Source of the DNA: Azophilus sp965220425
GTDB taxonomy: Bacteria; Pseudomonadota; Gammaproteobacteria; Pseudomonadales; Azotimanducaceae
Length of the DNA: 64,000 bases
Assembly: GCA_965220425.1 (NCBI GenBank)
Contig: OZ244830.1
Coordinates: 2,418,001 to 2,482,000 of the forward strand
Direction: 5' to 3'
Position 1 is the first letter of the stretch. Every line of letters begins with the position of its first letter. Position numbers and translations under genes: made by a program. Under the pieces are notes generated by a model, which worked only from the letters and a program-made list of their open reading frames with translations, made no database searches and was not told the origin of the DNA. Shown piece by piece: positions 16,966-26,045 of this stretch.

Positions 16966-17946
16966 TTAACCGCCTCCGAAATCGCTCAGGCTCTGCGTCA
17001 GTTGAATGAACGCGGGACCGCCGATAATCACCATGATGCCGGGCAATACACAGGCGATCGACGGGACGATCAGCAGGGTGGGCAGGCGCGCCATCCGCTC
17101 CTGCATCCTTGAGATCGCTTCGACCCGCGCCGAACTCGCCAGCTTGCGCAGAGCATCGGCCAGGGGCGTACCGTGGCGCTCGCTCTGCGCGACCGTGGTG
17201 GCCAGGTCTCTGAAATTCTGGCCGTCGAGCCGGCCGGCAAGCCGGCCGAGCGCATCCTCGCGGGTTCTGCCATGCACGCTCATGTCGAGCACCGCCTGGC
17301 CGAATTCCTTCGCCAGATCCGGCTGGAACGATTTCAGGTTCTCCACCGTGCGTTTGAGTGCCCGATCGAAAGTGAGCCCGGACTCCAGGCACACCACCAG
17401 CAGATCGAAGGTTTCAGCAAGCCCGGCGTCGATGCGCCGCAACCGGACCGTGGCCAGCCGCCCCAATACCATCTCGGGCACGACATTGAGCAGAACGCCG
17501 GTCAGCACGCCACCGATCAGGCCGGCGAAGATGCCCAGAATTCCCGGGAAGGTCGCGGTCAGCATGACGATTCCGAACACCAGGCCTGTAACCAGGCAGG
17601 CGAACTTGGTACCGAGCATGATAGCCAACCCATTGGAGGAGCGATAACCGGCGCGTTGCAGGCTTACGGCGATTTTCTGGCGGTCCTCTTCGCCAAGGGG
17701 CATCAGGCGCCCCAGCGCGGCGACGGTATTGCCAACACTAGACTTCAGGTCGGCGGCGCTGCCGCTACCGCGCCGTTCGGTGCGCGACTCGCGCATCGCC
17801 CCCAGAGCCAGGCTCATGCGGCGGGCAACTCGATTCCGGTCCGTCAGCGTGGCCATCACGAAATAAGCGCCAACGGCCACCACGGCGAACGCGACAACGC
17901 TCGCCAGCCACATCAGCGCCTGGACCAGGATGTTGTCTGCGGACAT
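16966..17946 (-). CDS. tadC: Tad pilus platform protein TadC (type II secretion F family)
   Basis: Inner-membrane platform protein of the Tad pilus, working with TadB above the TadA ATPase. The 326-residue protein has an N-terminal TM (VVAFAVVAVGAYFVM), a central TM pair (residues about 115-165), the cytoplasmic GspF-type domain (LAETFDLLVVCLESGLTFDRA) and a C-terminal TM (LLIVPSIACVLPGIMVIIGG). Its start overlaps the tadB stop by one base (TGATG), indicating translational coupling. It is the last gene of the left tad block. Confidence 0.92.
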   Translation of the reverse strand: MSADNILVQALMWLASVVAFAVVAVGAYFVMATLTDRNRVARRMSLALGAMRESRTERRGSGSAADLKSSVGNTVAALGRLMPLGEEDRQKIAVSLQRAGYRSSNGLAIMLGTKFACLVTGLVFGIVMLTATFPGILGIFAGLIGGVLTGVLLNVVPEMVLGRLATVRLRRIDAGLAETFDLLVVCLESGLTFDRALKRTVENLKSFQPDLAKEFGQAVLDMSVHGRTREDALGRLAGRLDGQNFRDLATTVAQSERHGTPLADALRKLASSARVEAISRMQERMARLPTLLIVPSIACVLPGIMVIIGGPAFIQLTQSLSDFGGG

Positions 17947-18899
17947 CAGTGTTGCGCGCTCCGGATTATCAACCAGGAAATCACGAGCCCGGCGACGATG
18001 AGCGCGATGCCGATTCCCAGCAGGTGCCGCGCCTCGCCGATCAGCACATCGATCAGTTCCGGTTGCATGAATGCCTGCAAACCGATGCCGGCAAAAGGAA
18101 CGAAAGCCAGGATGATCATGGTGATGCGCGACTCGGCGGTAGACGCCTTCATGCGCGAGCGATTGTCCAGCCGTTCCCGGAGCATCGAAGCCAGGTTGGC
18201 GATGGATTCCGAGAGATTGCCGCCCGTGGCCGATTGTGTCGAGACCACGGCGGCAAGCATCGACAACTCGCTGATGCGTACCCTGCGCGCCTCGGTGTCC
18301 ATGGCCGTGCCGATGGGAACGCCGAATTCGGTATCCAACAGGATATTGCGCAACGATGTCCTGACCGGCTCCTCAGCCGCGGCGGCGATCGACTTCAATG
18401 CCTGGTTGGTGGCGATGCCGTAGCGCACCATGCGGTGAAAATCTTCCATCACGATGAGGAAGCGGTCACTGAATTCATTGCGCCTGGCGTCTTCCAACAG
18501 TTTCCCGACATTCCAGCCAAGCCAGACGCCCACCAGGGCTGCGCCGACGATCGCCAGGGTCGCCGGCATGCCGAAGAAACTCAGCGCCGGTACGAGGCCC
18601 GCGGCAGCCAGCACTCCCGCGATGCTCGCGATCGCCGTCGAGCGGATGCCGCCGGCCAGGGGAAAGCGTGCATCGAGAGAGACCACCAGGGCATTCTCGG
18701 CATGGTTCGGCCGTTCGCGGGCTCGCACCGCCGTGGGCGCGGCTTCGGGCGTCTCTGCTGCCAGGAGGTCCGCGAACGGGCTCATGCGCTGGCGAATCCT
18801 GGCGCGGCGGCGCAGGGCCTGGCTGCCGGTTACGGCAAACCAGCCCAACAGGAAGGCAATGCCCGCTCCGGCCAGGCCGATCAGCCCTGTGCCGCTCAT
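17946..18899 (-). CDS. tadB: Tad pilus platform protein TadB (type II secretion F family)
   Basis: Partner of TadC in the inner-membrane platform. The protein is 317 residues, with an N-terminal TM (GLIGLAGAGIAFLLGWF), a TM pair around residues 90-130, a GspF domain (FLIVMEDFHRMVRYGIATN) and C-terminal TMs. The frame is open back to 19025, inside tadA, but ATG 18899 (MSGTGLIGL) is 17 bases after the tadA stop and precedes the hydrophobic N-terminus. Confidence 0.92.
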   Translation of the reverse strand: MSGTGLIGLAGAGIAFLLGWFAVTGSQALRRRARIRQRMSPFADLLAAETPEAAPTAVRARERPNHAENALVVSLDARFPLAGGIRSTAIASIAGVLAAAGLVPALSFFGMPATLAIVGAALVGVWLGWNVGKLLEDARRNEFSDRFLIVMEDFHRMVRYGIATNQALKSIAAAAEEPVRTSLRNILLDTEFGVPIGTAMDTEARRVRISELSMLAAVVSTQSATGGNLSESIANLASMLRERLDNRSRMKASTAESRITMIILAFVPFAGIGLQAFMQPELIDVLIGEARHLLGIGIALIVAGLVISWLIIRSAQH

Positions 18900-18916
18900 T
18901 GCCGGATGCGCCCCGC

Positions 18917-20278
18917 TCAGCCCCTGATCGCGCCAGCGTGGCCACGGCCCATGGCGGCGTTCAGCGATTCGCCGTACCCCATGTCTTCGACGCGATCGGT
19001 GAACGAGGGCCGCCCGCCGCTGCACTCGAACCGGCCGCTGCCGGGATCGTAGGCCCAGAGGTCTTCCAGTACCGCTACGTCCCCTTCGAGACCGGCCACA
19101 TCCGTGATGGAAACGATGCGCCGCTTGCCGTCGCGAAATCGCGCGGCCTGCACGATGAGATCGACCGCCGAAATCACCTGATTGCGTATCGCCGACAGCG
19201 GTATCTCGCCGGAACCCATCATCACCAGGTATTCGAGACGGCTGAGCGTGTCGCGCGGGTTGTTGGCATGCACCGTGAACATGGAGCCCGGGTGGCCGGT
19301 ATTCATGGCCTGCAGCGCCTCAAGGGCTTCGGGCCCGCGCACTTCGCCGACGATGATTCGGTCGGGACGCATCCTGAGCGCGTTCTTCAGCAGGTCGCGC
19401 ATGGTGATCTCGCCGGTGTGCTCGGAGGAGGGCGCCCGGGTTTCCAGCCGCACCACATGCGGCTGCCGCAGGTTCAGTTCGGCCGCATCCTCCAGGGTCA
19501 CCACCCGTTCCTCGGGGTCGATGTTGCCCGACAGGGCGTTCAGAATCGTGGTTTTGCCGGCCCCGGTACCGCCTGCCACTACGATATTGAGTTGCGCCCC
19601 GGTGGCAAGTTCCAGCAACGTCGCCATGCCGGGGTGCATGGCGCCGCCCCGGGCGAGTTCCTGCACCGAAAAACCGCCCTTGCGGAAACGGCGAATGGAA
19701 ATTGCGGCGCCATCGATGGCCAGCGGCGGCCCGATTATGTTCACGCGGGACCCGTCCTCGAGGCGGGCATCGCACATGGGGCTGAGTTCATCGATTCTGC
19801 GGCCGACATTGGAGGCGATACGCTGGGCAATGCGGGTCAGGTGACCGACATCCCGGAAGCGGATGTCCACCCGGCTCAGCCGCCCCCTGCGCTCGATGTA
19901 AACCGAGTGCAGGCCGTTGACCAGGATGTCGCTGACATCGGGGTCCCGCAGGAGCGGCCCAAGCGGGCCCAGACCCCGCATTTCGTCGACCAGCCTGGTG
20001 GCAAGGTTGGCGTGACCGCCACCGACATTAGGCGCATCGGGAGCGAGTTCCAGGCGACGCAGGATGGAACCGATCACCTCGGTCAACTCGGCATCGTCGA
20101 GGGCGGCGGCCCGCTCCGAATCGAGCGCTTCCAACACCTGACTGTGATACCACGGCACGATAGCCTCGAATCGGCTGAGCGCCGCGGTTCCCGGACCGGC
20201 GGAAATTTCCGGACCGGGCTGTCTGCCCGGGCGCTGTTGCGCAGGCGATCCGCGGCGATGTCGGATGGATTGGGCCAT
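18917..20278 (-). CDS. tadA: Tad pilus assembly ATPase TadA/CpaF
   Basis: Hexameric secretion ATPase powering Flp pilus assembly on the cytoplasmic face. The 453-residue protein has an N-terminal region, the CpaF domain (DPDVSDILVNGLHSVYIER), Walker A GGTGAGKTT near residue 235, an Asp box (VVTLEDAAEL), Walker B (DRIIVGEVRGPEALEALQAM) and a His box (GSMFTVHANNPRD). It lies between the VWA pilus protein (gap 9 bases) and tadB (gap 17 bases) in one operon. Confidence 0.95.
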   Translation of the reverse strand: MAQSIRHRRGSPAQQRPGRQPGPEISAGPGTAALSRFEAIVPWYHSQVLEALDSERAAALDDAELTEVIGSILRRLELAPDAPNVGGGHANLATRLVDEMRGLGPLGPLLRDPDVSDILVNGLHSVYIERRGRLSRVDIRFRDVGHLTRIAQRIASNVGRRIDELSPMCDARLEDGSRVNIIGPPLAIDGAAISIRRFRKGGFSVQELARGGAMHPGMATLLELATGAQLNIVVAGGTGAGKTTILNALSGNIDPEERVVTLEDAAELNLRQPHVVRLETRAPSSEHTGEITMRDLLKNALRMRPDRIIVGEVRGPEALEALQAMNTGHPGSMFTVHANNPRDTLSRLEYLVMMGSGEIPLSAIRNQVISAVDLIVQAARFRDGKRRIVSITDVAGLEGDVAVLEDLWAYDPGSGRFECSGGRPSFTDRVEDMGYGESLNAAMGRGHAGAIRG

Positions 20279-20287
20279 GTCCCTATT

Positions 20288-22876
20288 CTAGTTCAAAAAC
20301 CGCAGGTTGCGGCGGATAGTGAAGATCTCGACAAAAGTATCGTGGAGCGCTGCCGCGGTCGGCGTGACGTAAACGTCGGTGTTGGGGTCGCCGCCGGCAA
20401 CCTGCACACATTGCTTCAGGTTGTTGATTGGCGGCAGATACGAGTCGTTTCCGATGTACACAGCATTGACGCGCACGCGTCTGAGTCCGGCAAGGCGGCA
20501 AGACTCGAGAAACCAGTCGTCCAACTTGTCTCTCAGTGCGTAGACGACGTCGCTGTCGCGGTCGTCCGCAAAGTCGCCGCTGAATGGCGACACACCTCCG
20601 GAGGGCGGTAGCAGCGTGGCGGGCATGCTTGTGGATTCGCCGACCCGGATACTGTCGTCCGCTCGGCCATACGGGCTGAAAAGGGTAGACCGCAGACAGA
20701 CGTGAGCGGTCTGTACCGGCCGGCCGTCGAAACCGAATCGATTCGTCGAATCCAATGCCGCCCGGATGCCGTCGTCGCTACCGATACCACGGAAGATCTG
20801 CCACGGCGTCATGCCCACCAGCGCAGCGGCCCGTGCACTTCGCCGAGCCGTTTCGGGATCTGGATCGTCGGGACGCGCGGGATCGAAACGATCGTCGAGG
20901 TACCTGTGAAAAATATCGGCTACCGTGCCGGAATCGGCACTTGTAAATCGGCCGTTCGCATCGACGTAAGCGGCGAAGTGGCTATTGAACTCGCTTTCGG
21001 TGGTTTCCTTTGCCGCGGCTTTGTAGTTTGGTATGCGGCTACCGGAGCGGCATAGCTCAGAGAATGGGCTCTGCGCGAATACTGGATTGTTCCCGTCATT
21101 GCGGGATGAGGTCAATCTCCAGCCAATACGGCCCGGGAAATTGCTCCCGTCGGATACGATCAGGATGGCCTTGTTGAGCTTCGGGTCGCAGTCGGTCGCC
21201 GTTTCTCCCGGCGCGCATGGGGTACCCGGCCTGGGCGTGTCGCCGGCATCGGTGACAGCCCAGACGTTTCTCCAGAGCGGCGAAATTGTGCGCAACCCCC
21301 ATACCACACCGAGGCTGAGGTTGGTTCCGCCCGTGGAAGAAGCGGCGCCTCTCGAATGCCCATGTTGCAGTACGGGTTGCAGCCTGAGCGCGGCGGCGCG
21401 CAGTTCGTCGAGATCGTCGGTCAGGGGAGTGAGCGGCGTCGGCGGGCATTGGTCTGCGCCCCCGCGATCCCGATCGACGGACCAGTCGTTGTCTCCTTGC
21501 GAAGACCGTTCGCGCAGTCCTTTAATGTCAACAAGGCTAAAGGCGTTTGGGTCGTCTTCCACATCGCCCAACAGGTCCATCATCACGCTTTGCAGCCGGT
21601 GGTCCGTGGTGCCGCCGATACGCGCATCCGGCCAGGAATAAGCCGTGAACAGCGTTCTGGGATCCGCCGCGTCCGGCGGCGCGTCCGACAGATGCAAGGG
21701 CAGGTCAGTGAGAACGTTCGTGCCGCCGGTCCACGCGGGGACATTTGTCTTCGCAGGCCAATTGTCCGGATCGTCCACCGTCCAACCTGGCTTTCGAGCA
21801 TCTGCATCCCAGTAGCTGCCCCAGCGCGCCATGACACAGCCATTCCAGAAATCCTCGTCGTTCACCTGCCAGTAGCCGAGCCCGCTTGCAGCGCCGGTAT
21901 CGAGATTCGGAGCCTGTGCGCGAACGTCGATTTCCACGTTCGTACGGCGCAGATTCCAATCCCGATTGTCGAGCAGGTCCTGCGGCAGGCGCAATGCGGC
22001 CAGTGCACCGAGATCTTCGGCGGCCCCGTAATGATGGTACATGTCCACCCAATGTCTTCCGTTCGTGCGCGCGGCCGACAGGGTCTCGGTCATGGTTTCG
22101 TGGGGGCCCGCGAGCATGCTCAGGTAGCGCTCCTTGCCGGGGGAGCGCTCTGCTTTGCATAGAGCCGTGTCAGGATCCAGGTTGCAGGTATCGGCGACGT
22201 TCACGGCCGTTCCGAAAGGAACGATGGATGCCAGAATGCTCGCGGGGTCGTTCGCGGAAATTTCGCCGATGATGTCCACCACTGCTGACATGGCGTTCTT
22301 CAGGGCGTCGATTTTGACGATGTCCCCGCCATGACCGTCGGGCATTTTGAATGCCATTGAGGATGAGATATCGAGCGCGATGCCCACCTCGTAGCGGTCC
22401 ACTTCGAATCTGACCGCAACGGTCTCGGCGACGGCGTCACCCGTTTCCGTTTGGCTTGCCGGGTCTTCGCCGATTAGCCAGATATCCTGGAGCGCATAGT
22501 TTCCCTCGATGCCGATGGTAGTGACGCGGGTCGTCGCATCGTATTCGACCGTGACGTCGTCCTTGGTCACCTCGATGCCGGGCAATGATCCTTGCAGGAA
22601 CTGGGCCACACGTTCCTTGATCGCTTCGTCGAGCGCGCCGCCGGCGCCAGCGAGCAGTGGCCCGGCCGACGATACCGATGCACGCAACGCGGCTCGGAGT
22701 TCCTCCCATTGGGCTTCCTTCCAGGCATAGTTGGTCATCGCAGCGCCGGCTACCGACATCGTGATCAATGAGAAGCTACAGAAAATGAGCATGCCGCCGC
22801 CATGGCGCGACCGAATGTAGGATGACATCGTCCGGCGCAAGCCGGTCAAGATGCGATACAACACGGAATTGATCAC
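20288..22876 (-). CDS. tadG: TadG-like pilus protein with von Willebrand A domain
   Basis: An 862-residue protein with an N-terminal pseudopilin-type hydrophobic segment (GGGMLIFCSFSLITMSVAGA) and a VWA domain beginning VGIALDISSSMAFKMPDG, where DxSxS is the metal-site motif, continuing to KAILIVSDGSNFPG hundreds of residues later. The VWA fold is split by a long insertion (roughly residues 230-560) rich in Trp, Asp and Arg. TadG proteins are exported and needed for pilus assembly or adhesion. It starts 7 bases after the upstream TadE-like gene. Confidence 0.85.
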   Translation of the reverse strand: MINSVLYRILTGLRRTMSSYIRSRHGGGMLIFCSFSLITMSVAGAAMTNYAWKEAQWEELRAALRASVSSAGPLLAGAGGALDEAIKERVAQFLQGSLPGIEVTKDDVTVEYDATTRVTTIGIEGNYALQDIWLIGEDPASQTETGDAVAETVAVRFEVDRYEVGIALDISSSMAFKMPDGHGGDIVKIDALKNAMSAVVDIIGEISANDPASILASIVPFGTAVNVADTCNLDPDTALCKAERSPGKERYLSMLAGPHETMTETLSAARTNGRHWVDMYHHYGAAEDLGALAALRLPQDLLDNRDWNLRRTNVEIDVRAQAPNLDTGAASGLGYWQVNDEDFWNGCVMARWGSYWDADARKPGWTVDDPDNWPAKTNVPAWTGGTNVLTDLPLHLSDAPPDAADPRTLFTAYSWPDARIGGTTDHRLQSVMMDLLGDVEDDPNAFSLVDIKGLRERSSQGDNDWSVDRDRGGADQCPPTPLTPLTDDLDELRAAALRLQPVLQHGHSRGAASSTGGTNLSLGVVWGLRTISPLWRNVWAVTDAGDTPRPGTPCAPGETATDCDPKLNKAILIVSDGSNFPGRIGWRLTSSRNDGNNPVFAQSPFSELCRSGSRIPNYKAAAKETTESEFNSHFAAYVDANGRFTSADSGTVADIFHRYLDDRFDPARPDDPDPETARRSARAAALVGMTPWQIFRGIGSDDGIRAALDSTNRFGFDGRPVQTAHVCLRSTLFSPYGRADDSIRVGESTSMPATLLPPSGGVSPFSGDFADDRDSDVVYALRDKLDDWFLESCRLAGLRRVRVNAVYIGNDSYLPPINNLKQCVQVAGGDPNTDVYVTPTAAALHDTFVEIFTIRRNLRFLN

Positions 22877-22883
22877 GGTTCCA

Positions 22884-23735
22884 CTAACACCACTTGCAAT
22901 TGGTCAGATCATGGACAGATCCCCACGCCACCCGTTTGCGAAGGATCAATGCACTTTGGGAGGTGTCGAAAAAACTGAGCCCCTGGAAGATTACGCCGCC
23001 AAATAACCCCGGATCGGGATGAAAGCAACTATCGATTATCACCCACCACTCACCGGGCCTCAAATTTCGGCTGATCCAGCCATCTTCCGGAGCTGGCGTA
23101 GCCGCATCCGCGGGATTCTCGTTGGGCAGCACGGGTTCCCCGGGTGCGAAGTGACTTCCAGGAAGCGGCAACGGCAATGGATAGGGGGACGAAAATACCT
23201 GACAGCCACCTCCCCCGGCCCACCTGCCGAGGTTGGGGTCGGCAGGCGGGGGCCAAGCGGCGTGAACCACCGGCAAGCAGGTGTCGTCCGGCAGGTTGCA
23301 GGATGAGGACGCGCCAACGGGGACGGTACCCCGCGTGATGACGGCTACTGCCAGAACTCCCGCGCCGAGCGGTTCCAGCCTCTCGTCGACTATCCTTCGC
23401 ATAACGCTCCCGATGGGGCCATCGCCGGTCAAAGGATCCATTTCGGTCTCGTTGGCGATCACCTCAGCCGCTACATACATTTGCCTTGCCGCCTGGGTGT
23501 GGTGAGAGATGTACTCGCGCAGGTCCCAGACCAGCGCCATCACCGCCAGCATGAACGGCATCATCAAAAGGAACTCAATCGTCGCGGACCCGGCGTGACC
23601 GGGGCGTGCGCCATGGCGGTTCGCGAAACGGGGAGTTTTGCTCGCGACCCTCCGGCGCCGGTCGCCGGGACAGTCGAAGCTACGTCCCGGCGAGTGCGGC
23701 GCCGCCGAGTAACCTTGCGTTTCGAATACGGTCAT
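22884..23735 (-). CDS. TadE-like pseudopilin, second (TadF position)
   Basis: A 283-residue protein with a TadE-type N-terminal region: a basic leader, then GSATIEFLLMMPFMLAVMAL, the conserved Glu-containing hydrophobic segment. A long exported domain rich in Pro, Gly and Cys follows. The leader is unusually long (about 50 residues). The ATG at 23735 overlaps the stop of the previous gene as TGATG, so translation is coupled; the frame is open slightly upstream to 23756. It likely forms a minor pseudopilin with its neighbours TadE and TadG. Confidence 0.8.
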   Translation of the reverse strand: MTVFETQGYSAAPHSPGRSFDCPGDRRRRVASKTPRFANRHGARPGHAGSATIEFLLMMPFMLAVMALVWDLREYISHHTQAARQMYVAAEVIANETEMDPLTGDGPIGSVMRRIVDERLEPLGAGVLAVAVITRGTVPVGASSSCNLPDDTCLPVVHAAWPPPADPNLGRWAGGGGCQVFSSPYPLPLPLPGSHFAPGEPVLPNENPADAATPAPEDGWISRNLRPGEWWVIIDSCFHPDPGLFGGVIFQGLSFFDTSQSALILRKRVAWGSVHDLTNCKWC

Positions 23736-24193
23736 CAGGTCTGGTTGCGCGCCCAACTCTCATGCTGTCGGCGGATGCCATAAGGCTCTACCGTTATACT
23801 GGATCGAACCTCGATCCAACTACCCCCGGTCCCGCAAGCACCCGATACTTCCCATGGCACACCGTCGAACAAGTCGTCGTCGGCGACAATCTCGATATCG
23901 ACTTCGTCGGGTTGGAGTATCTTGTTGTTGTCCTGGTCGAAGAGCCATAACGCCAGGCGATCTCGCTCGAAAGCACGCCTGATCTCTTGCGGACAGTTCG
24001 ACGGGGCGACGGCGGCGCCGGCACGAGCAGCGTGTTGAGTGGCACGCGCCAGAACCTGATCGATGAACGACAGCCGGAAAATCTCGGCAACCGGCGCCAC
24101 TACGGCGAGGGTTGCCACCAGAACCATGGCGAATTCTACCTGAACCCAGCCACGGGCGCGGTTGGGCGGTCTCCGATTATGGAATTTAGTCAC
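23735..24193 (-). CDS. tadE: TadE-like pseudopilin, first
   Basis: A 152-residue minor pseudopilin. The short basic leader is followed by GWVQVEFAMVLVATLAVVAP, the TadE segment with a Glu early in the hydrophobic helix, then a periplasmic domain with two cysteines that may pair (CPQEI and SGACG). It is first in the left tad block and divergent from the TadD/SPOR lipoprotein gene. Confidence 0.83.
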   Translation of the reverse strand: MTKFHNRRPPNRARGWVQVEFAMVLVATLAVVAPVAEIFRLSFIDQVLARATQHAARAGAAVAPSNCPQEIRRAFERDRLALWLFDQDNNKILQPDEVDIEIVADDDLFDGVPWEVSGACGTGGSWIEVRSSITVEPYGIRRQHESWARNQT

Positions 24194-24290
24194 GATTCGA
24201 ACCGTTGCCGGATCTCTTCGCTGCCCCGAATATTCAATTATACTCCATGGACGCTCATCACATGGCGCCTATGTTCGCTCTCCGTTAGCA
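24194..24290. promoter_or_regulatory. Divergent promoter region between tadE and the TadD/SPOR gene
   Basis: 97 bases between divergent starts, with more A and T than the flanking genes (for example TATTCAATTATACTCC near 24231). Both promoters must overlap here unless transcripts start further away. No operator could be assigned. Confidence 0.45.
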
Positions 24291-25943
24291 ATGCATCGAC
24301 CCGTAGCCATCCTGTTGCTCGCCATTCTGGCGCCGGCCTGTTCGCTTATGCCTGCCAAGAGCGAATATATCCGTGCGCGGCAGATGGAAGACGCCGTGCT
24401 GCCGATGGCGGCCACCGCCCTCGAGTCGGGCCAGTTGGAAACCGCCCGGCGGCTGTATCGCCGCCTGCTCGAAATCGATCCGGAATCGGTCCAGGCGCGC
24501 ATGGGATTGGGCGACGTGGCTCTGCGGGAACGGGAAACCGCCGCCGCGGCGCGGTGGTACCTCGCTGCGTCGACGCGGGCGCGCGAGCCCGGGCGCCGGC
24601 ATGCGGCACTGTTGGCTCACGGCCGGACAGCCCTGGCTGCCGGTCGGCTCGAGGCGGCGAGGGAGAGCTTCACGCGCCTGACCGATCCGGAGGAAAACGC
24701 CCCCAGGGCGAGTGTCGCCTGGGGGCACAATGGCATTGGGCTTTCGCTGCTGCTCGAAGGTGACCTGCACGGCGCCGTGGCGGCCATGGAGCAAGCGGTG
24801 CTGCGAGCACCGGAGGAGGAACGGTTCCGGGGCAATCTGGACCGCGCCCTTGCGCTGCTCGGCGAGTTTGCCGCGCCTGACGAGCGGTCCCGCGCTCTGC
24901 CCGATGTAGACCTGCCGTGGGTACCGCCGCCCGATAGAACAGGTGCGGCGCAAGCCGGCACGGCGGCCCCGGCACTCTCGCCGGCCGATTCGGCAACTCC
25001 CGGGCCGCCGCGCCCGGCCGACCCCGTAGCTGCTGTCCCAAGGCTCGAATCCGGCGTAAAGGAGGAGGCGGGCTCTACCGGACGAGCGGATGATTTGCCG
25101 GCAATCGGCGTTGAGGAACACAACGAAGCGGCGCGCGATACCGACGTAGAAGCAAAAACGGGTCTGGACGAGGCAGACAACCTGGCCGGGCAACCCGATT
25201 CGGTAGCCGATACCTCGCCCGAGCCCACCGAAACATCGGCAGTTCAAGTCCAGGCATCCCTCGTTGGCGCATTGGACGCGAGCCTGGACTCGGGGTCTAG
25301 CGCGGAAACCGCTGCCGCGGCGCTGCGGGAAGAGGCGGAATCCGAGGAAAACAGGCCGGCGGCGCCTGAGGTGGACACCTCGAAGTCATCCGGTACCCTC
25401 CCGCTTCCTCACCGCGTCTACGTCGTGACGGAAAACAGCCTGCCGCACCTGCAGTTCGGCGCCTACGCCAAACCGGCCAATGCCGACAACGTGGCCGATC
25501 GACTACGGAGCCTGACCGATCGGCCGGTCATACTCTCGGATACCGTGGACAAGGCCGGCGCATCGCTGCATCGGGTACGCATCGGTCCACTTCCATCGGG
25601 GGAGGCGCTGCTGGAATTGATCGCCCTGTTGGAAACACAGGGTTACCGTATCGCCAATCCCCCGCCGCGAACAGCGGACGATATCGGCAACGGGCCGGCG
25701 CTGTCGCCGCGTTCCCTGCAGGCCTTGCTGGTCCACGAAGACGGCCGGCGGTTCCTGCAAGCCGGGGCTTACGGCAAGCGCGCCCGCGCGGAAAGCCTGG
25801 CCAGGGAACTGCGCGGCCTGACGGATCGGCCCGTGCGCATCACCGAGGCCGCAAGAGCGAACGGCGCGCCGCTGCACAGGGTGCGCATCGGGCCGCTTGA
25901 GCCGGACGATGCCCTGATCGACCTGTTCGGGCTCGCGGATTGA
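24291..25943 (+). CDS. tadD: TadD-like TPR lipoprotein with two SPOR domains
   Basis: A 550-residue lipoprotein. The signal ends in the lipobox LAPAC (residues 13-17). TPR-like repeats span about 40-205 (ALESGQLETARRLYRRLLEI; LLLEGDLHGAVAAMEQA), a low-complexity Ala/Pro/Glu linker about 210-375, then two SPOR-type repeats, each with an LQFGAY/LQAGAY strand and an HRVRIGPL strand (about 385-455 and 480-550). The TPR part fits TadD, which supports secretin assembly; SPOR domains bind denuded septal peptidoglycan. It is alone on the plus strand between the two tad blocks. Confidence 0.8.
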   Translation: MHRPVAILLLAILAPACSLMPAKSEYIRARQMEDAVLPMAATALESGQLETARRLYRRLLEIDPESVQARMGLGDVALRERETAAAARWYLAASTRAREPGRRHAALLAHGRTALAAGRLEAARESFTRLTDPEENAPRASVAWGHNGIGLSLLLEGDLHGAVAAMEQAVLRAPEEERFRGNLDRALALLGEFAAPDERSRALPDVDLPWVPPPDRTGAAQAGTAAPALSPADSATPGPPRPADPVAAVPRLESGVKEEAGSTGRADDLPAIGVEEHNEAARDTDVEAKTGLDEADNLAGQPDSVADTSPEPTETSAVQVQASLVGALDASLDSGSSAETAAAALREEAESEENRPAAPEVDTSKSSGTLPLPHRVYVVTENSLPHLQFGAYAKPANADNVADRLRSLTDRPVILSDTVDKAGASLHRVRIGPLPSGEALLELIALLETQGYRIANPPPRTADDIGNGPALSPRSLQALLVHEDGRRFLQAGAYGKRARAESLARELRGLTDRPVRITEAARANGAPLHRVRIGPLEPDDALIDLFGLAD

Positions 25944-26045
25944 AAGACCAGGGAGGCGGGCGGTGTCCCATGGCGTCCGCCCGCCCGCCTGAATTTCCGG
26001 CAGGGCCGCATGGCGGAAAAAGTTTCGTTGCGGCCCCTTCGATCG

